The translations under genes were made by a program, and so were the position numbers. Shown piece after piece: positions 39,303 to 51,500 of a stretch of 64,000 nt of DNA (positions within the stretch are counted from its first letter, which is position 1; each line of letters opens with the position of its first letter). Source of the DNA: Hyaloscypha bicolor E (Eukaryota > Ascomycota > Leotiomycetes > Helotiales > Hyaloscyphaceae); the NCBI RefSeq assembly GCF_002865645.1, contig NW_020194600.1, forward strand, positions 310,001 through 374,000, written 5' to 3'. A model generated the notes under the pieces. It had not been told where the DNA came from. It was given only the letters and a program-made list of their open reading frames with translations, and made no database searches.

Positions 39303-40584
39303 TCAGCATCCCGCTTTCAATAGATCTTCAGGGTCGACGTGCGTACCAATAGGGGTGCTTAGTATCTGTCACACCAGCCGAGATGAGATTCAACCGCCTT
39401 GGCAACGTTGCGCCAGGCGCTTATGCGGACGAGCAGCCGTAAGTCCGTGACCCTTAACGGAGTTGCACTAATGCTTGACCTAGGTATGAATCCTTCCTGT
39501 GTGTGCTCGGGGACTTGACTAAGGGGCTTCCCATAGGGTTACTGATCCTGCAGGAAACCGTGCATTCGCTAAATCGGCTAAATCCCACTTGCCCGCTGAG
39601 AACCGTGCGAGCATGTACTTTGGGGGCTGCTAGTAGAGCGGCACATCTGCAGTCAGCAACAACTACAAGTGGACAAGTGGTGGCGGGGGGCAGAGAACTC
39701 ACTACTCCTTCCAATGACCAAAGAAGGATCCAGGCGCTTAGATAAGGCCGACGCAGACATGACTTGCAAGAGTTAAGTAAAGATTGGAACAGAAACTAGA
39801 CAGAGCGCTAGTTCTGGGAGTTCTAAAGCTTATTTCTCTACTAATATTAGGACCTTAATAGGCTAGGGGCACCCCGTTCGGCGCCTCACAGGAGCGTATA
39901 CACACGTATACCTTACGCACGTATATCCTTGAGGATATACTTCCTAAGCGATTACAAGGGACAGAGGGACGTGCGTCTTGCCCACCTTTTGTGCGCGTGC
40001 CGGGGGCTAAAGAATAGCCGAAAAAGAAAGCCTTATTTTACGATAAAATTATAAAAATTAGTTTGTGAAGTGTGGGGGAAGGGGCTTAGAAGGGAATTCA
40101 ATTCTCAATTGCATAAGCACCCGTTCTAGGGTTTACCCAGAGAGGGTGCTTATGCATTCTAATCAGAGTTGGCCTCCTGTCATTTCCCCTTTGGGCGTAT
40201 ACCCATGTTTTAGGAATGCTACGCGAGCAAAACAGGGATGTTGCAGAGGTTGGCAGGGGGCACACTGATTTTCTTTTCAACTTACGAGCCATCTGAAAAT
40301 TGAGGACTTCCAGATCGGGAAAGAGGGGTCATCGAGTATCACGTGACTCCACCTATATCATTAAGCCCGCTTGCATTTGCGACGTCGTAGCTTTCTCCTT
40401 CCCCAACATCGACCTCCGTTTGTGCAGTATCGCAACTAGAGAGAAAAAGAATTGTAGAAACACTGCCAGGTATGTCCATGAGAGCATGTGCATCGATCGT
40501 GTGGCTTTGACCAACCTGTAGTAATGTTCGCCCAGGCTCTAGAGTGAAGCAGCTTCAGCTTCCTCTGTCGGTGAAGCTAAGAAC
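39303..40584. other. Intergenic region upstream of the 2EXR gene
   Basis: No gene supported; frames at 39,454-39,745 overlap on both strands and look like chance. It holds a near-perfect palindrome (39,921-39,940, nine-base arms), a 13-bp hairpin (40,110-40,158), an E-box CACGTG (40,340-40,345) and a pyrimidine-rich tract near 40,390-40,420 that may belong to the promoter of the gene starting at 40,585. Confidence 0.4.
40110..40158. repeat. Hairpin with perfect 13-bp arms
   Basis: TGCATAAGCACCC (40,110-40,122) and GGGTGCTTATGCA (40,146-40,158) are exact reverse complements around a 23-nt loop. Function unknown: a miniature element relic or a structured regulatory site are both possible. Confidence 0.6.
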
Positions 40585-41670
40585 ATGACCTTGATGGACA
40601 GCTCAAACGTCAACGCTGCAGGCGAGTCACCACCTAATAAGGATCTCGGGGGGCTTGGGTGTCTTCACGACGACTTCCCAACGGACTTAAAGGTTGAGAC
40701 AATGCCGGAGCTGGTATGCGAACCGTGCAGAGCTTCATTGCATCGGAACTGATAGTTTCATGTGCAGTTCAAGCCCGGTGATGGCAAAGTAGGCTCCGAC
40801 ATCAACGAGATGCCAGATATGCAGGACGATGCTAGGGGCGGTAGTAGCGTGACGATAAAGACCGAGCAGCGAGCCCGCTTCACTTTGTTCCCGAAACTGC
40901 TGTTCGAGATTCGGACCATGATCTGGGACAAAACATGCAAGGAGCCACGAATTGTCGAGGTTGAAGTTCGAGCTTATCGCAATCCGCACAGACCTTCTCA
41001 ACCATCGTCCATCTTTGACTTTGAGTTCAGACCCCCCATTGACTTTGGCTTTACACCTCTGGGACCTAACCCAGCTGTGTTGCATGTATGCAAGGAATCC
41101 CGAGAGCAAGGTCTGAAGCACTATGCTAGGCTTTTACAACGGCCACTCGGTGATATCAATCATGTCCCTGACACTATAATATACATGAATCACGCGGAAG
41201 ACACTTTGTGCATTTTACCCCACAACAAAGTGCAACCAATCGATGCAGGATTTTACATTGCTGTAACAAGCGGGTTTCCCAGCAACTCAGCCGCGGCAAG
41301 AGCTGCTGGCCAAAAGGTTCGACGCCTAGTCATACCAATACCACCAACCGCTAGATTCGTTGACTACCCAACGATGATCATTCTCAAATGTACCTGTCAG
41401 CTTAAAGAGGTGGTGTTTGCGACGAACTGGGAGGCCAAACCAGAATCCCAGAACGGTGAATCGTCCAACAGTATGCATCGGAGCTACGCTAATGCCCGGA
41501 ATCTAATGGAGCCCGAAGACGGTGCAGATACGGAAGGCGACGCATTGATCAAGGGCTTGAGGGATCATTTGGACGAAATGGCAAAGAAGTATCCTAATGA
41601 TCCGATACCCAAAGAAAGACAAGCGAAAGTCCTATTTGGGACACTCACCTGGACCAGTATCGCTACCTAA
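40585..41670 (+). CDS. 2EXR-domain protein
   Basis: A fungal-specific 2EXR-type protein of unknown function. Two exons: 40,585-40,713 and 40,768-41,670, joined across a 54-nt intron (donor GTATGC, branch CTGAT, acceptor GTGCAG) with phase kept, giving 343 residues. The domain starts near residue 80 with FTLFPKLLFEIRTMIWD, the family's hallmark (F..FP.LP.EIR..IW), followed by VLHVCKESR about 70 residues later, also typical. No signal peptide or membrane segment is visible. If exon 1 is wrong, the next start is the ATG at 40,810, because a TAG lies in frame at 40,753. It stands alone, divergent from the neighbouring minus-strand ORFs, and shows no RIP scars. Confidence 0.8.
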
Positions 41671-42086
41671 TACGGCAGAGATTAAGGGACGACGGACTAG
41701 CATGGGGTATCGAGAGCGAGGGTCAGCGAGTGGGCGCAGCAGCAGCGGCGCTCGAGTTGAAGGATTTTGTTCATGTTTGAGCAACGACGGAGGAGATTTC
41801 CCATATGATAGAACCCTTCGGTCTACTTTTAAATGCTGGTGAAAGGTGCGATGAGCCAGCGGGCAGTGTTGGTAAAGGAGCATGTGAATTACGGCCCAGG
41901 ATTAATCGTCATTGGGAAATATAGGAACGGAGAAAGGCGTCTTCGACTTCAAGTTCAACGATTGTGAATTTCAATTACTCTCCATCTTCCGCTTGAAGCT
42001 CAACGAAGTCCACAATGTCGTCCCCACTCGGCAGCCAATGACCCCAGTTTCCGCCGCTCAACATTACTTCCTTCCTCAAACTCCCT
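41671..42086. other. 3' flank of the 2EXR gene, no gene seen
   Basis: Normal composition. Frames here are short shadows on both strands. It probably holds the 3' UTRs of the converging 2EXR gene and the small minus-strand ORF. Confidence 0.35.
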
Positions 42087-42353
42087 TCAAGAACCACTCA
42101 GGCACTCATCACTAACAGAATAAAAGTCGCTACTTGAGTATGTAGGACTCGGATTACGCTCTAATTCCCCACTCCTTGCTAGCGATTTATCCGATGTCGT
42201 GGATGCGGAGCGTGTCAACGAGGGTGTGGATGCGCGGGCACAGCTCGAATCAGAACAGTGTTCGTTGTCTGCGTCTGAGTCATGGCTGCCTCGGAGATGA
42301 ACTGTGTTGGTCATTTCGGAGGTGGGTGCTTCTTCGATGGTGATGGGGAACAT
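42087..42353 (-). CDS. Small serine-rich hypothetical protein
   Basis: 88 residues from an ATG at 42,353. Not recognised. It is rich in Ser, Asp and Glu (for example SDADNEHCSDSSCARAS), looks disordered, and has no signal peptide or membrane helix. A TATAAATA box lies 123 bp upstream on the same strand, which favours a real transcript. It converges on the 2EXR gene. It could also be the first exon of a longer gene. Confidence 0.4.
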   Translation of the reverse strand: MFPITIEEAPTSEMTNTVHLRGSHDSDADNEHCSDSSCARASTPSLTRSASTTSDKSLARSGELERNPSPTYSSSDFYSVSDECLSGS

Positions 42354-42475
42354 CTTGTTTTTATGATGGGTTAGATAGGGTATAAGCTGTTCTCGGAAGG
42401 GGTTTTGGGGAATTCCTGGTGTTTTGGCTTAGTTCTGAAGAGCGATTTGTTGATTAGAGGATGGAAAAGGGCATG

Positions 42476-42483
42476 TATTTATA
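42476..42483 (-). promoter_or_regulatory. TATA box upstream of the small serine-rich ORF
   Basis: TATAAATA on the minus strand, 123 bp before the ATG at 42,353. Confidence 0.4.
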
Positions 42484-42685
42484 GCTGGAGGATATGTTGG
42501 AAATACTGTTAAGCCATGCTTTATTCACTACACGACTTGAATAATCGACACGGTCTCCATTCAGCTGTGCTTTCTAGAGCGTCCGTCCTCATACCAGCAA
42601 AGCTCTAGAATATGATTTAGGCAAGGACACAGATGCCGTCTAGTACCTCAGATAAAGAGAAGTGACATCTCCATAAACATTGTAA

Positions 42686-43098
42686 TTATCTACAAACCGA
42701 ACCAGGAACCATCCAGGTCATCTTTGATAGGTCCAATGCTCGCTCCCCAATGATTTCTTCCAATTTCCTAAGTTGCTCCGCTCGTCGTGCATTCTTTGCG
42801 GTCATGCATGTCAATCAACAGTGTATTACTGCGCCAAGAAGTCACTCAAAGCTCGAATAACTGCACATATTGTTCTCCCGTGGCTCAACAAACTTAGATG
42901 AGTGCTCAAGATGTGTTCATATCCAGCATCCGCACCCTTTCCATACTTGAATGTATGACTTAGCTCCCAAAAAGGTTCGCCAGTTCCATTCTCGCCAATG
43001 CAGTTGTTTCGAATTTGGAGGTCAGAATGATCGCCCCGAGCAAAAGATGGTAAATTTCTCTCTGGGTTGGACGTTCAGAGATGAGGAGCTGGCTTGCC
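42686..43098 (-). pseudogene. Remnant of a protein-coding gene at the island edge
   Basis: Two coding-like minus-strand stretches not long enough to stand out as ORFs. The first (43,074-42,826) has 82 open codons including RGDHSDLQIRNNCIGENGTG and ends FLAQ then TAA. Just upstream, an ATG at about 43,098 gives MGKPAPHL followed by TGA. The second (42,805-42,686) has 39 codons including ARRAEQLRKLEEIIGERALD, a likely coiled-coil helix. The family is not recognised. The 5' side borders the AT-rich block, so the gene was probably truncated there; the TGA could be a RIP-type C-to-T change of CGA. Confidence 0.5.
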
Positions 43099-43946
43099 CA
43101 TCCCATACTTTTTAGGAAGAATATTAACTTTAGCTCTAGTATTAATTATTTCTTTATATTTAATACTGCCTTATAAACCTCGAAATATAAATTAGAGGCA
43201 TAAAGATTACATAATATACTTATAAGCAAATAATATTCGGATATTAATATTAATATTTTTAAATTAAATAATCTAATTAATATTAGATATTTGAGTTACT
43301 ATATTTAATTCTTTAAATATTTTATTTATTATATAAACTATAGCTATTAATTTTATAAATCTTCTAGTTTATTTAATTATATTTAATATAATAGTATTTT
43401 TTACTTATAAAATAATAATAATAGTAAAATAATATATAATTAAAAAACATATAATAAACCTCGATTATTACAGGAATTAATTAGAGAAATTAATAGCTCT
43501 TTAATATTATATTTATATTACTATTTATATTATAAGCTTTAGACATATAAATTATTAAATATATATATATATATTATTAGAAGCTTTTTTAAACTTTATA
43601 AAAGAAATAAAGATTAGTTTTATATTAAATTTAGTTTCTAATTTTTTTATTTTTAAAGAAAATTATTTAATAAATAATAATATTTTATTAAAGCTATTTC
43701 TATAAAAAAAAGTTAATTAAATTAATTATAATATAAATAATAATAAAACTTATTTAATGCTTTTAATAAAGCCTTTTAGAAATCTTTAAAAGCTAATAAT
43801 AATAATAATAATAATATTTCTAATAATAATTAAAATATTAGAATTAATATTTAAAATAAAAGTATTTTAATAAAAGCAAGAATTAGTAAATATAATTAAT
43901 TAAAATAATATAAGAATATTTTTTAGAATATTTTTTAATTTATTAT
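43099..43946. other. AT-rich stretch, nothing recognised
   Basis: Begins sharply after the island. It shares a short block (near 43,560-43,630) with the Copia-derived region near 59,175-59,250. No open frame. Confidence 0.4.
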
Positions 43947-44221
43947 TATTAATTTACTAGAAATATATAATACTATTATATAATTATAAAATATTATTTA
44001 TATAAATTAATAAAATAGTTATTATTTAGAAATAAAAATTATAATATTATAATATTAATATATAATTCCTAAATTTATTAAATCTAATAGAATCTAGTTT
44101 ACTAGTTAAATTATTTATAAAATATAAAATAATATTTTATATTTTATATTTTATTATTTATATTTATATTTCGAATCCTATAATTATATATATAATTTCT
44201 AAAGAAATAATTATATTAATA
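43947..44221 (-). repeat. Solo Copia LTR
   Basis: Matches the Copia-B LTR end to end (TATTAATTTACTAGAAAT... to ...ATTAATA) and is flanked on both sides by ATTAT (43,942-43,946 and 44,222-44,226). No internal element sequence adjoins it, so it is the product of LTR-LTR recombination. Confidence 0.8.
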
Positions 44222-44934
44222 ATTATATTTTATAAAAACTTTATTTATAAATTTATTTTCTTTTTTTTAATAATTTTTATTTTATTTTAATATAATAAAC
44301 TTTAAAAGTAATTTCAATATTATTTATTAAAAGCTATTATATAATATTTTTAAAATATATTTAAAATAAGAAAAGTTTTTTAAGATTTATATATTTAATT
44401 TATATTATAAAAAGTTTTTTAAAAAATAGAAAATATTTATATTTTTCTAAAAAGTAATTTTTAGAATTTAATTTTAAATTTAGAATAAATATTTTTTTAG
44501 AATTAATATTATTATAAGTATTTTTAAAAATAAATTTTATAATATTTTTAAAAAAACTATAATAAAATAAAGTTTATTATTATATATAATTTATTAGAAA
44601 TAGTTTAATATTTAATTAATTAATATATTTTAAATATTTTAAATTTATTAATAAAATACTTTTAAGAAACTTTAAAAATTTTATTAAAAAATTAAAAAAT
44701 TAAAAAATAAGTTATATATTTAAATAATTAGTTTTAAAATTAATTAGAATTTATATTTTAAGTAAAATCGAGTTTAAACTTTTAGTATTATTTTATTTAA
44801 TTATAAAACTTATTAAATACTTTTTTTTTTAGGAAATAAAATAATTTTTTTTTAAATAATTTAAAAAAACTTAAAAAATAAAAAATATTATTTATTATAA
44901 TTTTATATTTTATTTAATATAGTATTTAAATATC
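44222..44934. other. AT-rich stretch, nothing recognised
   Basis: Near-pure A/T with long homopolymer runs. No gene or repeat family identified. Confidence 0.4.
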
Positions 44935-45042
44935 TAATAAATTATAATATTTAATAAATTATAATATTTAATAAATTATAATATTTAATAAATTATAATA
45001 TTTAATAAATTATAATATTTAATAAATTATAATATTTAATAA
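44935..45042. repeat. 17-bp tandem array
   Basis: About six exact copies of TTATAATATTTAATAAA. Confidence 0.9.
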
Positions 45043-45060
45043 CTAAAAGATTTTCGGTTT

Positions 45061-45180
45061 TTATAAAATATAATTTATATTTATAAGAAAATATATATTT
45101 AATAAAAGTAATAAATATTTTTATAAAATATAATTTATATTTATAAGAAAATATATATTTAATAAAAGTAATAAATATTT
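45061..45180. repeat. Exact 60-bp tandem duplication
   Basis: Positions 45,061-45,120 and 45,121-45,180 are identical base for base. The lack of any difference in otherwise heavily mutated DNA points to a duplication after RIP. Confidence 0.95.
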
Positions 45181-45298
45181 TTTTAAAATATTTTTTTTAG
45201 AAATATTTTTCTTAGAAATAAATTTAATTAAAATAGTAATTTTTTTTAATTATATTTATTAGTTTTTTATATATAGCTTAATTTACTAATTATTAATA

Positions 45299-45557
45299 AT
45301 ATAATATTTAGGACTTAAAAAATAAAATAAAAGATTTTTTATAAAAATAACTTAAAGCTAAAAAAAAACTCTAGAATATAGAAATCTATAAGAAAATATA
45401 TATATTTTATAATATACTAGCTTTAAAAAGACTTAGCTTTTTAAATATTTCTAATATATAACTTAAAAGAATTTATTATTATTTTTATATAATTCTAAAT
45501 AAGTATTATTTTTTATATAATTTAGTTAATATTATTATTATAAAAGCTATTATTTAA
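45299..45557 (-). mobile_element. Gypsy LTR fragment
   Basis: Matches two parts of the right-hand Gypsy LTR (about 61,033-61,175 and 61,426-61,560) without the roughly 250-bp block between them. It is cut on the right by the LTR of Copia-C. Confidence 0.55.
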
Positions 45558-48500
45558 TATTAGTTTACTAATAATATATAATATTAATATATTAAAATTA
45601 GTAAAGTTATTATTTAAAAATAGAAATTATAATATTAATATATTAATATATAATTCCTAAATTCACTAAGCCTAATAAAGTCTAGTTTATTTATTAAATT
45701 ACTTATATAATATAAGGTTATATAATTATATTAATAATTATAATTATATTAATATTAGAACTTTTCTAAAAATATAAAAAATAATACTTTTTTCTAATTA
45801 TATATAAATTTCCTAATTTGGTCTAATACTAGATTTCTTAAATACTTTATATATTTATATTATTTTTAAGGTTTTAATTATATATTAAAGACTATAGCCT
45901 TTTATATATAACTTCTTCTTTTATAATATTTTCTTATTTTATATATTTATTTCCTATTTTATTTATATTTTTTTATATTTAATTATATTATATTTATATT
46001 AATTAGATATTTAAGAGTATTTATTAGCTTCGATTTTATTATAGAATTAATAGAATTCGATTCTTTTTTAATTTATTTGATTTCTATAATTTCTTATTAT
46101 TTATATATTTAATAAAGATATATTATATTAATTATTAGATATTTCTCTCGAGTAGTTCCTAATTTAATAAAATATTTATATAAGAACTTTAAATTTATAT
46201 AAACTATTAATAGAAGTTTTATTTCTAGTACTTTATTAATTATAGATTTAACTAAAGCACTTATATTAAAACTATAAGTTATATTATAAAGTTCTGAAAT
46301 TAGAATACTTCTAATAATTCTCTTATATTTAATAAAGAACTAATAAATAATATTAGTATATCTAATTCCGTTTACTAAAACTAGAATATATTTAATTTAA
46401 AAAAAGAAATCTCTATTATTTATAAATAAAGCATTTGTAAAAATAATTAAATATAAGAACTTTTTTATTAGTTTTATAAATTTTAGTTCTCTAATAATAT
46501 TCTTAATTTACTATTAAATATATTTATTAAATGCTTTTATATTAGTTTCTGAGAGTTTAATAGCTTAAATAATAATTAATAAATTATATAAAGCTTCTAA
46601 TTAATAAACTAATATAATATATATTTCTTTAATATATTAGGTAATATATTAGTTCTTAATAAAGAAATTTTAATAAATAGCATTTTTATTACTTATAATA
46701 GTAGTATTTTTTATAGAAATAATTTAGAGATTTTTATATTAGTATTTTTATATAAGAGTAATTCTAGTAATATTTATATAAATAATATTTTTATTAAACT
46801 TGAGATTATAATTAAAAGTAAGAGATTTATATTTCTTAGCTAAGAATTTAGTTTTTTAGAACTTTAGTTATTTTATTTTTATAAAATTATTAGTTCTAAT
46901 AAATAAAGTATTATTAGTTTAAAGGCTAATACTTTTAAAAAGTTATTTATTATAGAAAAGGCAAGAATTATAAATCGATTATTTTATAAAAAGCTTATTA
47001 ATATAATAGAAATAATAAGTTTTAAACTAGTAGTTTCTAGTTTCTAATATATTATATAATAGTTTTATAACTTTTAGAATAGAATTATTCTTTAGATTTA
47101 GTTTTTTAATAAGCTTATAAGATAAGTTAATATAAAAATTATAATTAAATAAGATTATTAATTAAATATAATTTCGTAATATTTATTATTATAATAGTAA
47201 TATTAAAAATAATTCTTTAGCTAATATATTAAATAATAAATAATTATATTAATATTATATATTTCTTATTATTATTATAGATTTAGATAACTAGTTTCGA
47301 TTTCTTAAATTCTCTTTTTATATTTTAATTTTTAATTTTATTAATAAACCGAAAATTAAAAATATATATTTATTTTAATATTTGAAATTTAAAAATAATC
47401 TCAAATATATTTTATTCTAGAAAACTAGTAATTTTAATTTAATAAGAGTTCTTATATAAGTTATTATTTTATAGAAATATTATAATATTCGGGTTTTTAT
47501 AAAAGTATTTTTTGCTATATTTTAATAAAATAATAGAAATAATAAAAGAAATTATATTTATATTACTTTTAGTCTTATTATAAAATTTAGAAATAATTTT
47601 AAATTCGGAATTATTAATAATAATTTTAATATTTCCTATATAAAAGAACTTTATAAAAATTAAATAAAAAGTAATATTATTATATAATAAAGCTAGTATA
47701 TAGTTCTTTTTATTAATAATTACTAGATTAACTAGTATTTTCTTTATATTATATAAGAATATTCGAATTTAAAAAAAGTTTATAAATATTAGTAATATTA
47801 AAACTATTTCGGGTATTTAGAATATTTATAATCTAGTATCTAATTTAAAGCTTTTGAATTTCTATTATTACTTTTTTAAATACTACTAATTATTATAATA
47901 TAATTAGTAAAAAAATTAAAAAAATTAAAAAAATATTATTAGATTCTATAAAATTATTAATAGCTTTAAAAGCTATTTAAAATATAATATTTTTATTAAT
48001 TCTATTAATTTCGGCTATAATAATAAAATAAATATATTAAATTAAGCTATAATAATATTTTATAATTCTAATAAAATTATAAGTTTTTATAGAAATAATT
48101 TTAATTTTAATTTCTATAGTATTTGCAAATTAAATAAACTCTTTACTAGTAAACTATTTTCTAATATCTACTATAATCTAATTAAAAGAGCCTAAATAAA
48201 TATTAATCTAATATTATTTTAGAATATTTCAAATATATAAATACTAATATTCTAAAGCTATTAGCCGGCTTAATATTAAGTGTCTTTATTAATAATATAA
48301 AATATAGGTTTATTAGAAATATAGAAAATATTAATAATAATAAAATAATTAAAGCTAATATTATTTCTTAAATTAAACTTAAATTATTCTAGTAATTATC
48401 TGAATTTCTAATATTATTTATAGTATTTTATAAAGTATTTAAAAGCTTTTATATTAATATTATAACTTATTTATTCTAATATATTTTAGAGCTTATTAAT

Positions 48501-51500
48501 AAATAAATAACTAAAATAATAATATAAATATTATAATTCGACTTTTATAAAAAAGCAAGAATTATAAATAAAGAATTCGAAAATAAAACTTTATAATATA
48601 ATATTTTAAAATATTATATTATAAATATAAAATAATTAATAAGATTATTAAAATAGATCTCTAGCTTATTTATATTAGCTAAACTAAATAGAAATAAAAT
48701 CTTTATAAATATAATATAGAATTATATTTACCTAATTAGTATTCTTATTATTATAGATTTAATAAAAAATATAAATCCGATATTAAACTAGATATTAATT
48801 TAATTTTTAATAGTTTTATTAAATTTAATACTATTATTAGTTTATTATAAAGTTTGAAATTAGTTAAAACTAGTAATTAAAAATCTAGAAGCTCTAATAT
48901 TATTAATTATAAATATCTAAATATCTTTTATTTATTTAATAAGCTTTAAAGTATAATTTTTACTTATTATCTAATATATAAAAGAAAAAGAAATAAGATT
49001 ATTTATAAAAGTATTAGTTATAGAAATAATAGAAATAATAGAAATAAAAATAATAAAAGTAGCTAGAAAGCTTTTAATAAAAATAAAATAGGAATTTAAA
49101 TAATTTTTTTCTCTTTATTTATTTCTATTAATAAAGCTTTAAAAGTATTATTTTCTAGTTTATTTTTATTACTTTTATTATTATTTTTTTCTTTAATTTC
49201 AGTAATATATTATATATAAATATTATTAAAATATTTATTAAAATTATAAAAGTTTCGAAATCTAAATTAATAAATATTTCTATTTTTAAATTAAGTTTTT
49301 TTAGCTTTTTATTTTTCTAATATATATTTCTATAAATAGTATTCGAGTTTCTTATATATAAAATATAACTTTAAAATATAATTATTATAATTATAGAACT
49401 TAAAATACTTATTACGAGTTCTAAAGTTATAATTACTTATAAGTAATTCCGTATCTAGTTCGGGCTAGCTTACTAAGCTTACTAGTTATAGTAAGTCTAA
49501 TATTATAGTAATTCTAATATTAATTTTTAGTTATTTTTATTATATTAAAAAATAATTATATATCTAATTAAAATAATTTTTTTATATAATTATAGCTTTT
49601 ACTTAAACTAGTAATTATCTAATAAAGTATTTTTTAATTAAAGTATATCCGATTATAATAATAATTAATTAAATAAATTATTAGAGCTTATTAAATAGCC
49701 TTAATATAATCTTATATATAAAAATCGCATTTAATTTATTCTTTAATATTATTTTATTCCTATTTAAATTATTAAATATACTATTATATTTAAAGCCATA
49801 TATTATATAATAAGAAAGAAAAATAAGAAAGTAGTTTAAAAGCTCAAAAAATTTCTATAGTATAAGATAATTTAATATATAATATAAGAGAAGTAAATAA
49901 AGAAGGCTATATATACTTAAAAGAATCTTATAGAAACTAAAATTACAAATCTATAAACCTTTACTTCTATATTAATATATCTTATTTAATATATTTTAAT
50001 TAATATAAGAAGTTTAAGCCTCTTTTAAAAAATAGAAAATATAATATATATTTAAATAAGACTTAAGAAGCAAGCTTAATATAATATATAAATATATATA
50101 TTAAGAGAAATTACTTTTTATAATATAATATAATTATTATAATAGCTATATTAATTTTAAAAGCTATAAGTTAAATACTTTTTCTTATAAACCGAATTAG
50201 AAATATATAAGCTCTTTATTAAATAGAAAAATAGAGGAAATTAAACTAGTATTATATAGTTTATACTAAGCCTATAGATTATAAAAGAAAGAATACTTTT
50301 ATTCTCGAAATTATTACGAAATATTTTAATAATCTAAAGGCTATAAAAAAGAAATATAATATAAATAAAAATAATTAATATAATATAAATAAGATTAGAT
50401 TTCAGATAAAATATATATAAAATACTATTATAATTATTTATAAGAATATAAAGTATATAAATAAAAAACTATTTTATTAAAAATATCTTTAAAAATATAA
50501 TTATATTAACTAAGTTTAAATATTTATAAAGAATTCTATATAAAGAAAGCTAGTTATAGCTATAAAATATATATTTACTAGTTTCTAGAAATATAATTTA
50601 TTTATTATTATACTAAATAATATATTTATATAAAAGTTTTTTAATAATAATCTAGCCCTAAATATCAAAATTATAATCTCTAAAAATAAATATATAAATA
50701 ATAAATTAGCTTATAAATAGCTATAGTATTTCTATTACTAGGCTAAGTTATAAGTTAAGAACAAATATTATTTTCTAATATTTAATAAATATAGAAGCTA
50801 TATAATATACGAATTTATTTAAGCTATAAAGTCTTTAAATATTATTTATTTTTATTTAATTATATATTTTATATACCTATATTAATTATTAGATATTATA
50901 TATTTCTAGTAAAAAAAATACTAGTATTTAAAAATAATTAAAGACGAGGTTTATAAGAATAGAAATAACTTTATGAAAATAACTTTCCTATAGTACTATA
51001 AGTAAATTAGAGCTCTAGCTTTTACTAAAAAGAATATATATTTGGCTTTTATAAAAACTAGGATTTACTTATTTAATTCTAATATGGTTTTAAAAGCTTT
51101 TAAAAAGCAAATAGCCAAGAAACTAGGTAATAAGAATATAGGAGAATATATTTATAATTATAGTAAGACTAATTTATTACTTGAAATTCGTATATCTTTA
51201 TTTAATAAACTATAATTTCAAATAAAGCTTAGGAAATTAATAATATAGAAATAATAGCCCGAATTATATAATGCCTCTAAATCCCTAAGCGAGCTTAATA
51301 AGAATAATAAAAATGATTTAGAGCTTCTATTACTTTCTAGGGCTTTAAAAATCGAAAATAAAATTAGAAATACTATAAATAATCTAGTAAAACCCTTTTC
51401 TAAAGCTAGGCTTATTAATTATAATAAAGAAAACTCAGGAATTCACGAACTAAATAATTAGTAATATATTAGAACTTCTTTTTTCCAGATATTCTATAAA

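Noticed and set aside
39454..39745. Overlapping 80-86 codon frames on both strands
   Set aside because: Mutually antisense, without supporting signals; one lacks a good start.
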